A stretch of DNA of 64,000 nt from Acidovorax sp. NCPPB 4044 (GCF_028069655.1 NZ_JAMCOS010000001.1:2758001-2822000); one strand, 5' to 3'. Counted from the stretch's first letter, positions 36,157 through 45,004 are shown. Notes: a model not told the origin generated them from the sequence alone. Made by a program: numbers and translations.

Positions 36157-36783
36157 ATGAACGAGTCGCTGCGCATCGTGGTGGTGGCCCCCGACCTGGA
36201 GGTGGCCGAAGAGGACGACGAGCACGCCCGCGTGCAGGCAGAGCGCTCGCGCGCGCTGCGCATCGGGCTGCTGGAGAACGGCTTCAACCTCGTCGCCACG
36301 CTGCCGGCCGACGTGTTCCTGGGCGAGCGCATCGCGCAGCTCCAGCCCGACATGGTGATCGTGGATGCCGAGAGCGCCGCGCGCGACGCGCTGGAGCACG
36401 TGGTGATGGCCACGCGCGAGGCGCCCCGCCCCATCGTGCTGTTCACCAACGACGAGGACACCTCCCACGTGAAGGACGCCGTGGCCGCGGGCGTCACGGC
36501 CTACATCGTGGCGGGCCTCGCGCCCCAGCGCATCCGGCCGATCCTGGACGTGGCGATGGCGCGCTTCCAGCACGAGCAGGCGCTGAAGGCCGAACTCGCC
36601 GACGCGCGCGGCGCGCTGCAGGACCGCAAGACCATCGACCGCGCCAAGGGCCTGCTCATGCAGCGCCAGGGCCTGACCGAACAGGTCGCCTACGACAAAC
36701 TGCGCAAGACCGCCATGGACAAGGGCATGCGGCTGGTGGACGTGGCCCAGCGCATGCTGGACGTGGCGGATCTGCTGGGGTGA
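36157..36783 (+). CDS. nasT: NasT-like ANTAR-domain antiterminator
   Basis: 208 residues. A receiver-like domain spans about residues 1-130 (MNESLRIVVVAPDLEVAEED, DMVIVDAES, VAAGVTAYIVAGL) and an ANTAR RNA-binding domain about 145-205 (QDRKTIDRAKGLLMQRQGLTEQVAYDKLRKTAM). NasT-type proteins bind paired hexaloop hairpins in leader RNA and block terminators of nitrate assimilation operons. A matching leader lies between this gene and the nitrate transporter genes. The usual inhibitory partner NasS is not recognisable next to it. Confidence 0.92.
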   Translation: MNESLRIVVVAPDLEVAEEDDEHARVQAERSRALRIGLLENGFNLVATLPADVFLGERIAQLQPDMVIVDAESAARDALEHVVMATREAPRPIVLFTNDEDTSHVKDAVAAGVTAYIVAGLAPQRIRPILDVAMARFQHEQALKAELADARGALQDRKTIDRAKGLLMQRQGLTEQVAYDKLRKTAMDKGMRLVDVAQRMLDVADLLG

Positions 36784-36936
36784 CATCCGCGCCGGGCGGC
36801 TGCGCTGCCCGGGGGGTTGCGAGGGCTTGGGCAACGCATGCGCACAGCCTCCGCGCCGGCCCGCACAAGGGCAGTGCGGCACGCACCAAGACGCACCGTA
36901 CCGCCCGCAGGCCATGCCTGCGAACCAGAATGCCTC

Positions 36937-36982
36937 CATGCCGCCGGATCCATTGAATAGTTTGCTATTTAATTCATAGCAA
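36937..36982 (-). repeat. dispersed repeat, copy 5
   Basis: Reverse-orientation copy, close to consensus, with arms TTGCTAT and ATAGCAA around a short loop and the CATGCCGCCGGATC side first. It lies between nasT and the nitrate leader, in the same orientation as copy 6, which follows the operon. Confidence 0.88.
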
Positions 36983-37054
36983 ATCGGCTTCCACGCGCCG
37001 CTGGCACAGCGCTTGCAATGACACCGGCGGACCGATGGCGGTCCAGGCTGCGGA

Positions 37055-37100
37055 CCTCCCAACGGCGGGCGGGACGCGGCAGCACCGGACAAAGGCGTCC
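37055..37100 (+). promoter_or_regulatory. NasT target: two hexaloop hairpins
   Basis: Hairpin P1: CCTCCC (37055-37060), loop AACGGC, GGGCGG (one mismatch). Hairpin P2: GGAC (37087-37090), loop AAAGGC, GTCC. Both loops are six bases with A at position 1 and G at position 4, the known ANTAR target pattern. The 3' half of P2 (37091-37100) is also the 5' arm of the downstream terminator, so the two structures exclude each other. Confidence 0.7.
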
Positions 37101-37187
37101 CCACCCGCGCAGCGCGCGGCCCCGGCAGCCGATCCCCCCGACGGGATCGCCAGGGCCCGCGCACCGCGGCGTGAGGACGCCTTTTTT
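37091..37187 (+). terminator. conditional terminator of the nitrate transporter operon
   Basis: AAAGGCGTCC (37091-37100) pairs with GGACGCCTTT (37175-37184), ending in six T residues. The 74 enclosed bases hold further GC stems, including CGATCCC/GGGATCG. Together with the overlapping P2 hairpin this forms a NasT antitermination switch. Confidence 0.65.
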
Positions 37188-37237
37188 GTTTGTCGCCGGG
37201 CCGCATGCGGTCCGCACCGTTTCCAAGGAAAGCCTTC

Positions 37238-38482
37238 ATGACCGACCTCTCGAAAACCAGCCTCCACCGCCGCACCGTCCTGCAGGCCGCCGCGGTGGGC
37301 GCCGTCGGCGTGAGCCCGGCGCTGCGCGCGCTCGTGCATGCCGCCGGCTCCGACGCCCCCGAGAAGAAGGAAGTGAAGATCGGCTTCATCCCCCTCACCG
37401 ACTGCGCCAGCGTGGTGATGGCCTCGGTGCTGGGCATCGACGAGAAGTACGGCGTGAAGATCATCCCCAGCAAGGAGGCGAGCTGGGCCGGCGTGCGCGA
37501 CAAGCTCGTGAACGGCGAGCTGGACTTCGCCCACGTGCTCTACGGGCTGGTGTACGGCGTGCACCTGGGCCTGGGCGGCCCCAAGAAGGACATGGCCGTG
37601 CTCATGACCCTGAACAACAACGGCCAGGCCATCACGCTCAGCAAGAAGCTCGCCGACAAGGGCGCCGTGAACGGCGCCTCGCTCGCCAAGCTCATGGCCA
37701 CCGAAAAGCGCGACTACACCTTCGCGCAGACCTTCCCCACCGGCACGCACGCCATGTGGCTCTACTACTGGCTGGCCGCCAACGGCATCGACCCGCTCAA
37801 GGGCGCGAAGGTCATCACCGTGCCGCCGCCGCAGATGGTGGCCAACATGCGCGTGGGCAACATGGACGGCTTCTGCGTGGGCGAGCCCTGGAACCACCGC
37901 GCCATCATGGACGGCATCGGCATCACCGCCACCACCACGCAGGCCATCTGGAAGGACCACCCCGAGAAGGTGCTGGGCACCACCTCGGAGTTCGTGCAGA
38001 AATACCCCAACACGGCGCGCGCCGTGACCGCCGCCATCCTGGAGGCCAGCCGCTGGATCGACGAAAGCCTGGCCAACAAGAACAGGATGGCCGAGACCAT
38101 CGCCGGCAAGGCCTACGTGAACACCGGCGTGGACGCCATCAACCAGCGCATCCTGGGCCGCTACCAGGACGGCCTGGGCAAGACCTGGGACGACCCCGAC
38201 TACATGAAGTTCTATGGCGACGGCGCGGTGAACTTCCCCTACCTGTCGGACGGCATGTGGTTCCTCACGCAGCACAAGCGCTGGGGCCTGCTGAAGGACC
38301 ACCCCGACTACCTGGGCGTGGCGAAATCCATCAACCGCATCGACCTCTACAAGCAGGCCGCCACCGCCGCCAAGGTGCCGCTGCCCAAGAGCGAGATGCG
38401 CACGAGCAAGCTCGTGGACGGCATCGTCTGGGACGGCAAGGACCCCGCCAAATACGCGGACGGATTCAAGGTCCGGGCCTGA
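37238..38482 (+). CDS. nrtA: nitrate ABC transporter substrate-binding protein NrtA
   Basis: 414 residues. A Tat-type signal (LHRRTVLQAAAVGAVGV) is followed by the CmpA/NrtA fold: KIGFIPLTDCASVVMASVLGIDEKYGVKI, ASWAGVRDKLVNGELDFAHVLYGLVYGVHLGLGGP and VGEPWNHRAIMDGIGITATTTQ. Periplasmic nitrate receptor. ATG 37238 has AAGGAA upstream. First gene of the nrtABD operon, downstream of the NasT-controlled terminator. Confidence 0.94.
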   Translation: MTDLSKTSLHRRTVLQAAAVGAVGVSPALRALVHAAGSDAPEKKEVKIGFIPLTDCASVVMASVLGIDEKYGVKIIPSKEASWAGVRDKLVNGELDFAHVLYGLVYGVHLGLGGPKKDMAVLMTLNNNGQAITLSKKLADKGAVNGASLAKLMATEKRDYTFAQTFPTGTHAMWLYYWLAANGIDPLKGAKVITVPPPQMVANMRVGNMDGFCVGEPWNHRAIMDGIGITATTTQAIWKDHPEKVLGTTSEFVQKYPNTARAVTAAILEASRWIDESLANKNRMAETIAGKAYVNTGVDAINQRILGRYQDGLGKTWDDPDYMKFYGDGAVNFPYLSDGMWFLTQHKRWGLLKDHPDYLGVAKSINRIDLYKQAATAAKVPLPKSEMRTSKLVDGIVWDGKDPAKYADGFKVRA

Positions 38483-38554
38483 TCCGCCGCACGGCCCATC
38501 CGCCCGCACCGCACCGCCCCGCCCCACGAACCACATCGCAGCGAAGGAGCCCCC

Positions 38555-39532
38555 ATGGTCAGCGCCGTCTTCCACGCCCCCGCGGAGCCCGCATCCGCCT
38601 CCGCTTCTGCCTCCGCCGCCACCTCCCAGCCCCACGGGGCTGCCGCCACCACCATGCCGCCACCCCTTGCCAAGACCCCCTCGCCCACCGCGGCATCCGC
38701 GGCTTCTGCCGCTGCCGCCAAGGCCCGGCCGCCGCGCGAACCCTCGGCCGCGCTGCGGCGTTTCTGGCTCGCGGTGCTGCCGCCGGCCTGCGGCATCGGC
38801 CTGCTGCTGGTGGTGTGGGCCGTCGTCTCCAGCACCACGGGCGGCAGCATCCCCAACCCGGCCGACACCTGGAAGCAGGCCGTGGAGCTGTTCAGCCACC
38901 CCTTCTACCGCAACGGCCCCAACGACCAGGGCGTGGGCTGGAACGTGCTGGCCTCGCTCGAACGCGTGGCCGTGGGCTTCGGCCTCGCGGCCGTGGTGGG
39001 CATCCCGGCGGGCTTCGTGATCGGGCGCTTCACCTTCCTCTCGCGCATGTTCAACCCGCTCATCAGCCTGCTGCGCCCGGTCTCGCCGCTCGCATGGCTG
39101 CCCATCGGCCTGCTGGTCTTCAAGGGCGCCAACCCGGCCGCCATCTGGACCATCTTCATCTGCTCCATCTGGCCCATGGTCATCAACACCGCCGTGGGCG
39201 TGCAGCGCGTGCCGCAGGACTACATGAACGTGGCCCGCGTGCTGAACCTCTCCGAATGGAAGATCGCCACCACCATCCTCTTCCCCTCCGTGCTGCCCTA
39301 CATGCTCACCGGCGTGCGCCTGGCCGTGGGCACCGCCTGGCTCGTGATCGTCGCCGCCGAAATGCTGACCGGCGGCGTGGGCATCGGCTTCTGGGTGTGG
39401 GACGAGTGGAACAACCTGAACGTCAAGAACATCCTCATCGCCATCTTCGTGATCGGCATCGTCGGGCTGCTGCTCGAATACGCGCTCGTCAAGCTGGCCA
39501 CGGCCTTCTCGTTCGAAGAAGTGAAGGCCTGA
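38555..39532 (+). CDS. nrtB: nitrate ABC transporter permease NrtB
   Basis: 325 residues. An Ala/Ser-rich N-terminal tail (about 60 residues) precedes a first helix, then a SsuC/NrtB-type permease with about six helices. The ATPase-coupling loop is near YMNVARVLNLSEWKIATTILFPSVLPYMLTGVRLAVGTAW. It lies 72 bases after nrtA. Moves nitrate across the inner membrane with the ATPase that follows. Confidence 0.93.
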   Translation: MVSAVFHAPAEPASASASASAATSQPHGAAATTMPPPLAKTPSPTAASAASAAAAKARPPREPSAALRRFWLAVLPPACGIGLLLVVWAVVSSTTGGSIPNPADTWKQAVELFSHPFYRNGPNDQGVGWNVLASLERVAVGFGLAAVVGIPAGFVIGRFTFLSRMFNPLISLLRPVSPLAWLPIGLLVFKGANPAAIWTIFICSIWPMVINTAVGVQRVPQDYMNVARVLNLSEWKIATTILFPSVLPYMLTGVRLAVGTAWLVIVAAEMLTGGVGIGFWVWDEWNNLNVKNILIAIFVIGIVGLLLEYALVKLATAFSFEEVKA

Positions 39533-39644
39533 ACCGCCCTTGAGCCGCCCCGGCGGCGCGTCCACCCACCAGGGGCACCACGCGAGGCCCGGCAAAACAA
39601 GCCGGCGGCCACGGTGGTCCTCACAAGAAGCCAGGAGCCCCCCC

Positions 39645-40460
39645 ATGCAAGCATCGTCTTTCAACACCAAGTTCATCGAGATCCAGGGCGTGGAGCAGAC
39701 CTTCCGCACCGCCAAGGGCAACTTCCCCGCGCTGCGCGGCATCGACCTCACGATCGCCAAGGGCGAATTCGTCTCGCTCATCGGCCACTCGGGCTGCGGC
39801 AAGTCCACGCTGCTGAACCTGATCGCGGGCCTCGCCACGCCCACCGCCGGCGCGCTGATCTGCGCCAACAAGGAAATCAAGGGCCCCGGCCCGGACCGCG
39901 CCGTGGTCTTCCAGAACCACTCGCTGCTGCCCTGGCTCACCTGCGAGGGCAACGTCCACCTGGCCGTGGAACGCGTCTTCGGCGCCACCGAATCGAAGGC
40001 GCGCCTCAAGGAACGCACCGCCGCCGCCCTGGCCCTGGTGGGCCTCACCCACGCCACGCACAAGCGCCCCGGCGAGATCTCCGGCGGCATGAAGCAGCGC
40101 GTGGGCATCGCCCGGGCGCTGTCGATGGAGCCGCAGGTGCTGCTCATGGACGAACCCTTCGGCGCCCTCGACGCCCTCACACGCGCCAAGCTGCAGGACG
40201 AGCTGCTGGACATCGTGGCGCGCACCCACAGCACCGTGGTGATGGTGACCCACGACGTGGACGAGGCCGTGCTGCTCTCCGACAAGATCGTGATGCTCAC
40301 CAATGGGCCGGCGGCCTCCATCGGGGAGGTGCTGGCGGTGGAGATCCCGCGGCCGAGGAGCCGGGTGCAGTTGGCGGAGGACGCGGTGTATTTGCAGTGC
40401 CGCAAGGCCGTGATCGATTTTCTGTACACGCGGCAGGGGCATGTGGAGAAGGCGGCTTGA
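39645..40460 (+). CDS. nrtD: nitrate ABC transporter ATP-binding protein
   Basis: 271 residues, all ABC motifs present: Walker A LIGHSGCGKSTLLN, signature EISGGMKQRVGIARAL, Walker B VLLMDEPFGALDALTR and the switch His in MVTHDVDEAVLL. Its length fits NrtD (no regulatory C-terminal domain, unlike NrtC). ATG 39645 with AGGAG upstream. Ends in KAA, directly before a G run and the accessory island. No nitrate reductase follows here, unlike the usual assimilatory locus. Confidence 0.93.
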   Translation: MQASSFNTKFIEIQGVEQTFRTAKGNFPALRGIDLTIAKGEFVSLIGHSGCGKSTLLNLIAGLATPTAGALICANKEIKGPGPDRAVVFQNHSLLPWLTCEGNVHLAVERVFGATESKARLKERTAAALALVGLTHATHKRPGEISGGMKQRVGIARALSMEPQVLLMDEPFGALDALTRAKLQDELLDIVARTHSTVVMVTHDVDEAVLLSDKIVMLTNGPAASIGEVLAVEIPRPRSRVQLAEDAVYLQCRKAVIDFLYTRQGHVEKAA

Positions 40461-40496
40461 GGGGGGGTTGGGGTTGGGGTTGGTGTTTTGGGCTCC

Positions 40497-40528
40497 ATGC
40501 CGCCGGATTCATTGGATAGTTTGCTATT
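40497..40528 (-). repeat. dispersed repeat, copy 6
   Basis: Reverse-orientation copy: CATGCCGCCGGATTCATTGG, then ATAGTTTGCTATTG and a decayed second arm. It lies just after the nitrate operon and before the IS remnant. Confidence 0.75.
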
Positions 40529-40629
40529 GTTTTTGAAGTGAATCGGTGGGTGCTTAACGGCTTGTGCGGAGGGCGTCCGCTGGCGTCTGCGGGCGGTGGC
40601 AGGGCTTTGTTTTTGGTTGTTTCCCGGGG

Positions 40630-41225
40630 CCGGGGTGTGCGCCCGGCGGCGCACCGGCCGCTTGGCCTCCTTGCGTTTACGCGCGGCCAGGTCAACCACC
40701 TTGTAGAGGCGATAGTCCCGCTTGTGGTGGACTCCGGGAAAGTGGGTCCGCAGCACATCTTGCACGCGTCAATACCCAAAGCGCTTGCGCACCAGAGCGA
40801 CGGCCTTGATGCGTTCACTGAGCATTGGTTCTCCGAGGTCTCCACGGGCGGGTGGCGGTAGGCATCGCAGCTTGGCCCCACGAGGCGGCAGGCGCGGCGT
40901 TCGCTCAAGCGGTGCTCCTGAACCATGCGACGCGCCACGTCTACGCGCGCCTGTGGGGCTAGTGCTTTACACCGAAGACGTCCTTGAGTGCGTTGATGTC
41001 AAACACGGCCTCGGCCAACAGCTTTCTGAGCTTGGCGTTCTCGCTTTCGAGTTCGCGCAGGCGCGCAGCCTAAATGACCTGCAGGCCGCCGTACTTGGCG
41101 CATCACTTGTAGAAGGTAGGCTGGCTGAAGCCTTTATTGCGGTACAGCTCGGCCACAGGCTCGCAGGCAGCAGCGCGGTTCAAAAAGCCAATGATCTGCT
41201 GCTTACTGTACTTGCTGATTCTCAT
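40630..41225 (-). pseudogene. decayed IS3-family transposase (orfA and truncated orfB)
   Basis: On the minus strand from ATG 41225 reads MRISKYSKQQIIGFLNRAAA...NKGFSQPTFYK, then a stop where Trp is expected, CAKYGGLQV, a second stop, then a leucine-zipper part (RLRELESENAKLRKLLAE) and DINALKDVFGVKH, stop: an IS3-type orfA. orfB fragments follow (RRMVQEHRLSERRACRLVG, and after a frameshift RVQDVLRTHFPGVHHKRDYRLYK), but the DDE catalytic part is missing. It is a dead, truncated element. Confidence 0.85.
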
Positions 41226-41338
41226 GTCCGCCATTCTTCAAAGGAACGGACTTCTTTCGGTCACATTGGCACGGCTTGAGGGGGGGGGGAGGTCACAATA
41301 CTCAGAGTTTTCTCAAAGAAATCCACCTTTATCCGTAA

Positions 41339-43333
41339 TTAATCATTCAACACAAATCTCTTATTATATAAAACCCCTTCATCCTCACCTTCGATTTTAT
41401 TTTCAACTTCAATCTCTTTTTGGATCTTTCCCTGCAATTTCATCAACGCTTTGAAATCAACTCCCACGATACCATCCAAATTATTGGCCTCAATGATATC
41501 ATTGGTCCTCGAATAATAGTCAACGTGATTAAGTGGATTGCTTTTATCATCTGTAACAACTATTGGATCCTGCCCTTTGGGAAGCATCTCATTTGTCAAC
41601 TCCAACCGTTGTCTTCTCTGCATAAGTATTTGCCGGGACTCATCTTCACTTAAACAGTTTTTCAAGAGTGGAATAAGATATTTATATCTCCCCGTCTCAT
41701 ACGTCACACATAAAATGTTTTCATTGTGCCGCATATGCGCATTAATGTGATTAAATTTTTTATGGACTTTCCGCAGGAGCTCTTCTCCTTCCCGTAGCCG
41801 TGAGGCATTTATATTTTCCTTGGATCTTTTAAAAATGTAATGGTGCGTCAGCAGGGTCAAACATTGCCTGCGATAAAATACATCATCCTCAACACCATAA
41901 GTATTCTCCACATTGCGCACATTAGATAGTATTTCATCCATCAACATTGGAAGAATAATATAGCGGCCTGCTTTTGGCTCGACATCAACAAGTAAAGATA
42001 GAAAATTGACAAAGCCTACCGCACCATCACTTTCATGAATCTGCTTGAGTATTTTTCTTTGGAAGTCACTTCCCTTATACCAAACATACAGTGCCGCAAA
42101 ATACTCTTGCAATGATTTATGTTGCCATCTAATAGTATTTTTATCTGTCGCCCAAAGCGGGACCCTAATTAATAGGTCATCGATAAGGTGGTGGGGATTG
42201 AGCTTTAATGGCTGAGCAATCTTGGCGCATTGCTCCAGAATGTGCAGAAGCTCATCTTTTGCATATTCTATTTTAGAACTCTGAAAGGTTTTATATCCAA
42301 CGATACGCATAACGGTATCAAAAGAATGAATATCAAGTTCGGTTTTCTTTTTCCGATTTAGTTCGCCGGAGTCCTTGCTTAAATCGTGATTCTCATAAAG
42401 AGCCTCGAAAACTTGGCGATAAAAAACATGCTTCTTCAAAGGGACTGTTTTTTTGAAATCGTAAGCTTTATACAACAATGAAACCAGTAATGGATTGGTT
42501 AAGAATTCATGAATCGGCCTGCTCTCATCCAAATTGAGTTTTGCGACCAAATTTGCTCCAATTGCTTTATCTGTACTGTATTTTTCTATAAGTTGAAAGG
42601 CTTCTTCCTTTTGCAATGGGCTAATACCAACTCGATAAAAATCTTTAAAAGCCGCTAACCCGTTCATATCTCTCGAGCTTAGGATGAAACGATTCTTATT
42701 GCATTTCCTCTTAAAATCCAAAATCTCATCAGTAACGGCAGCCCTGATGTCATCGGCTATTTCATCATATCCATCAAGAAAAAGTATGAATTCTCCAGAG
42801 GCCAGCAGTCTGGAGATGTGTGAAGAGTCAATCGATCCATATAAAGGACGTAAGTTTTCACAGAGATAATCAAATACAGAGTTTTTAATACTTTTTAGCT
42901 TTCTCAACTCAATAAAAATTGGCACCCCTACATTGAGTTCTACAGCTTTCAAAAATATATACTTAAGGACCGTTGATTTACCCATTCCGGCATAATCAAC
43001 AATCAGAATATCCTTTTTCTCCGAAATAAATTGCCCCGGATATTTATCTATTACAATTTTTTTTGCATTTCCCTCACCAAAATGCAATGTTAATGGAATG
43101 TAGTAATCAGTAAGCAAAAGCTGCTGATTTGGAAAGACTATTGGAGAAAAATAAAGATGTTTTGCATAAGATTGCTGGATTGATTCTTTAAATGCTCCAA
43201 AAATTGCAGAGTAAATATCTCTTCCGAAAATAGAAAGCTCTTTACCACATAAATTAAGAACTCTTTCAATTAGGTTTTTAGATATTTTTGGCACTACTGC
43301 TGCAGCCATGGAAACGATCGGATCTGGCATCAT
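41339..43333 (-). CDS. NACHT-domain STAND NTPase, candidate antiphage defence protein
   Basis: 664 residues. N-terminal effector region about residues 1-100 has no recognised catalytic motif and one weak hydrophobic stretch. The NACHT core begins with Walker A DYAGMGKST at residues 113-121, Walker B FILFLDGYDE at 182-191, and sensor-like RFILSSRD near 215-222, followed by helical repeats (WQHKSLQEYFAALYVWYKG). Bacterial NACHT proteins are known antiphage sensors related to animal NLRs. Start ATG 43333 has GGGGAGAG just upstream. G+C is far lower than in flanking genes (roughly 40 percent by eye), which marks acquisition by transfer. It stands alone, with no partner gene. Confidence 0.85.
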   Translation of the reverse strand: MMPDPIVSMAAAVVPKISKNLIERVLNLCGKELSIFGRDIYSAIFGAFKESIQQSYAKHLYFSPIVFPNQQLLLTDYYIPLTLHFGEGNAKKIVIDKYPGQFISEKKDILIVDYAGMGKSTVLKYIFLKAVELNVGVPIFIELRKLKSIKNSVFDYLCENLRPLYGSIDSSHISRLLASGEFILFLDGYDEIADDIRAAVTDEILDFKRKCNKNRFILSSRDMNGLAAFKDFYRVGISPLQKEEAFQLIEKYSTDKAIGANLVAKLNLDESRPIHEFLTNPLLVSLLYKAYDFKKTVPLKKHVFYRQVFEALYENHDLSKDSGELNRKKKTELDIHSFDTVMRIVGYKTFQSSKIEYAKDELLHILEQCAKIAQPLKLNPHHLIDDLLIRVPLWATDKNTIRWQHKSLQEYFAALYVWYKGSDFQRKILKQIHESDGAVGFVNFLSLLVDVEPKAGRYIILPMLMDEILSNVRNVENTYGVEDDVFYRRQCLTLLTHHYIFKRSKENINASRLREGEELLRKVHKKFNHINAHMRHNENILCVTYETGRYKYLIPLLKNCLSEDESRQILMQRRQRLELTNEMLPKGQDPIVVTDDKSNPLNHVDYYSRTNDIIEANNLDGIVGVDFKALMKLQGKIQKEIEVENKIEGEDEGVLYNKRFVLND

Positions 43334-43385
43334 CTCTCCCCATTAGTAATTCTCAATAGAACTAAAGATAGAACGTTTTTTTATA

Positions 43386-43508
43386 TCAAAGATTGAAATC
43401 AGCCATCCCAGCAAGCTGATCGTTTTCCAGCACTTCACCATGCTTTTCCTCCCCCTCTGCTTTTATGGCCGCTACGGTATCTGCACGGCCCGCTTTGAAT
43501 TCAATGTC
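43386..43508 (-). pseudogene. C-terminal coding remnant B or leader at the edge of the island
   Basis: Minus-strand open frame ending ADTVAAIKAEGEEKHGEVL then ENDQLAGMADFNL and a stop at 43386. Related to a stretch near 46.70 kb with about 80 bases of clear similarity. It also contains AGAGGGGGAG before ATG 43441, so a start-codon leader is the alternative reading. The +1 frame of the hydrolase upstream stays open into it, so a frameshifted C-terminus of that gene is a third possibility. Confidence 0.4.
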
Positions 43509-43569
43509 TGGCTGACGCCTGCACCCGCGCTGAGTCGGTGCGCCGCGAACGGGTAGCGATCCATGCTTG

Positions 43570-44997
43570 TCATGGACCCCGGCAACCTGCCAGCGATGCG
43601 CGGGGCTTGCCGTCTTCCACGCCGAACAGCAACATTCCGAGCACGACGTCCCGATCGATGTAGCCAGAGTGCGCGATGGAAGGATCCTTCAGGCCCGGGT
43701 AGATCCAGATCTGATTGGGGGCGTATTTCAAGCGCACGTCCACCACGTCGAAACCAAGATCCGAAACCAGCTTGGCTCTGCCTGCCTGGTCCACATGGAA
43801 GCGCGACGTGCGCTTCGTGAATTCATCCACGGGGCCGGTTGTGCACGTCGGATCTTTGGCCTTCGCGCCGTAACAGCGTACGTAGTAGAGCTGCTCGAAG
43901 TAGGGCACCAGTTCGAAGGTCAGGAGATCGTTGATTTCGGAGTACGCCACGATCTTCAGTTGCTTGCCGGCGATTCGCCTGGTCGAGCGCTGGTCGCCCA
44001 TCCGACCGACACCGACGAGCGGAATCTGATTGGCGAACATATGAAGCTCTATGCCACTTCCGGAGGTGCCCTGCTCGATGCGATCGGCGAGCGTCGTAGT
44101 GAGGTCTGTAATCAGCGTATCGAAGACGATGCGGCTACCCAGGCTGTGGGACACGACGAACAGCGGCGACTGCGAGGTGGGCGCAGTGGCGCACAGGCCC
44201 GATGCCGTGGCGGGCTGGCCCTTCTGGAGCTCCGTGTCGAAAGTGCCCGTGAGTGCGGCGCAAACGGCCGCCTGGACACCCTCTCGCATCATGCTTCCGA
44301 CCGGGCTCATGTACAGCGCAGCGTCCGTCAAGCCGTAAGTGACCACCGAATTCTTGAGTTGAGAGTTCAGGCTCGCGCGGAGACTGTCAGGATCGTCGTA
44401 GCCGGCCTGGCCCCACTTCCTGCCGTTCTGCAAGGGCAACGGATCGTCATAGCCCATGTGGAACCACTCGGCGCCGTTCCACATGGCGTCGTCCCACAGG
44501 AACCGGTAGACCGTGACCGTGCTTCCGTTGCGCAGTTCGACGATGCGGCGATCCAGGCATCCGAGCTCGCGGACGGTCACGGAGAAATGGGGGTCGTCCG
44601 ACGCCAGCGCCCTCGGGTTCGCCGTGTGGATGCGCAGCCCTCGCTTATCGGATTTGAACTCCTGCCGACCGTCCAGAGACGAGGTCCCGCAATGGGTGCT
44701 GTCGGGGCGGATCTTGGCACCAGGAAATCCCCGTGCAATGGCGTCTACCAACTTGTCGCCGAACTCGCTGCTGCCGGTTTCCTGGGTCCATCCGATCCCA
44801 TGGACAAAAACGACGTTGGTATTGCGCTCCTTTTCAGCAATAGCGCGCATCCCTGCGAAGCTGCCGGCCGATTGGCGGGGATCGGCCGGGTTGGAAACGC
44901 TGCCCAACGAGCGGATGCGAAGAACCTCCTGCGCACTGCAGGTGGTCGCCATGCAGCAAGCGCCAAACACGGCGGCCAGAAAATGCCTAAATACCAT
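43570..44997 (-). CDS. exported alpha/beta-hydrolase-like protein
   Basis: 475 residues. A signal peptide (MVFRHFLAAVFGACCMATTCSAQ) is followed by VVFVHGIGW, a typical oxyanion-region HG motif, and LFVVSHSLGSRIVFDTL with a Ser nucleophile in S-H-S-L-G (first Gly replaced by Ser). Candidate lipase or esterase of the periplasm or for export. It lies 7 bases after a second hydrolase-like gene, so the two form an operon. ATG 44997 has AGGTGGGG upstream. Less GC-rich than the background, part of the accessory island. Specific substrate unknown. Confidence 0.7.
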   Translation of the reverse strand: MVFRHFLAAVFGACCMATTCSAQEVLRIRSLGSVSNPADPRQSAGSFAGMRAIAEKERNTNVVFVHGIGWTQETGSSEFGDKLVDAIARGFPGAKIRPDSTHCGTSSLDGRQEFKSDKRGLRIHTANPRALASDDPHFSVTVRELGCLDRRIVELRNGSTVTVYRFLWDDAMWNGAEWFHMGYDDPLPLQNGRKWGQAGYDDPDSLRASLNSQLKNSVVTYGLTDAALYMSPVGSMMREGVQAAVCAALTGTFDTELQKGQPATASGLCATAPTSQSPLFVVSHSLGSRIVFDTLITDLTTTLADRIEQGTSGSGIELHMFANQIPLVGVGRMGDQRSTRRIAGKQLKIVAYSEINDLLTFELVPYFEQLYYVRCYGAKAKDPTCTTGPVDEFTKRTSRFHVDQAGRAKLVSDLGFDVVDVRLKYAPNQIWIYPGLKDPSIAHSGYIDRDVVLGMLLFGVEDGKPRASLAGCRGP

Positions 44998-45004
44998 ACC
45001 CCAC

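Noticed and set aside
36974..40765. 1263-residue open frame on the minus strand across the nitrate operon
   Set aside because: Low-complexity His/Ala/Gly/Arg-rich translation opposite well-supported nrt genes. An artefact of very GC-rich DNA.
40630..41225. A functional IS3 transposase
   Set aside because: Two internal stops in orfA, frameshifts, and the catalytic part of orfB is missing.
43386..43508. VgrG or other type VI tip protein fragment
   Set aside because: The short translated stretch has no motif I can tie to VgrG, so naming it would be guesswork.
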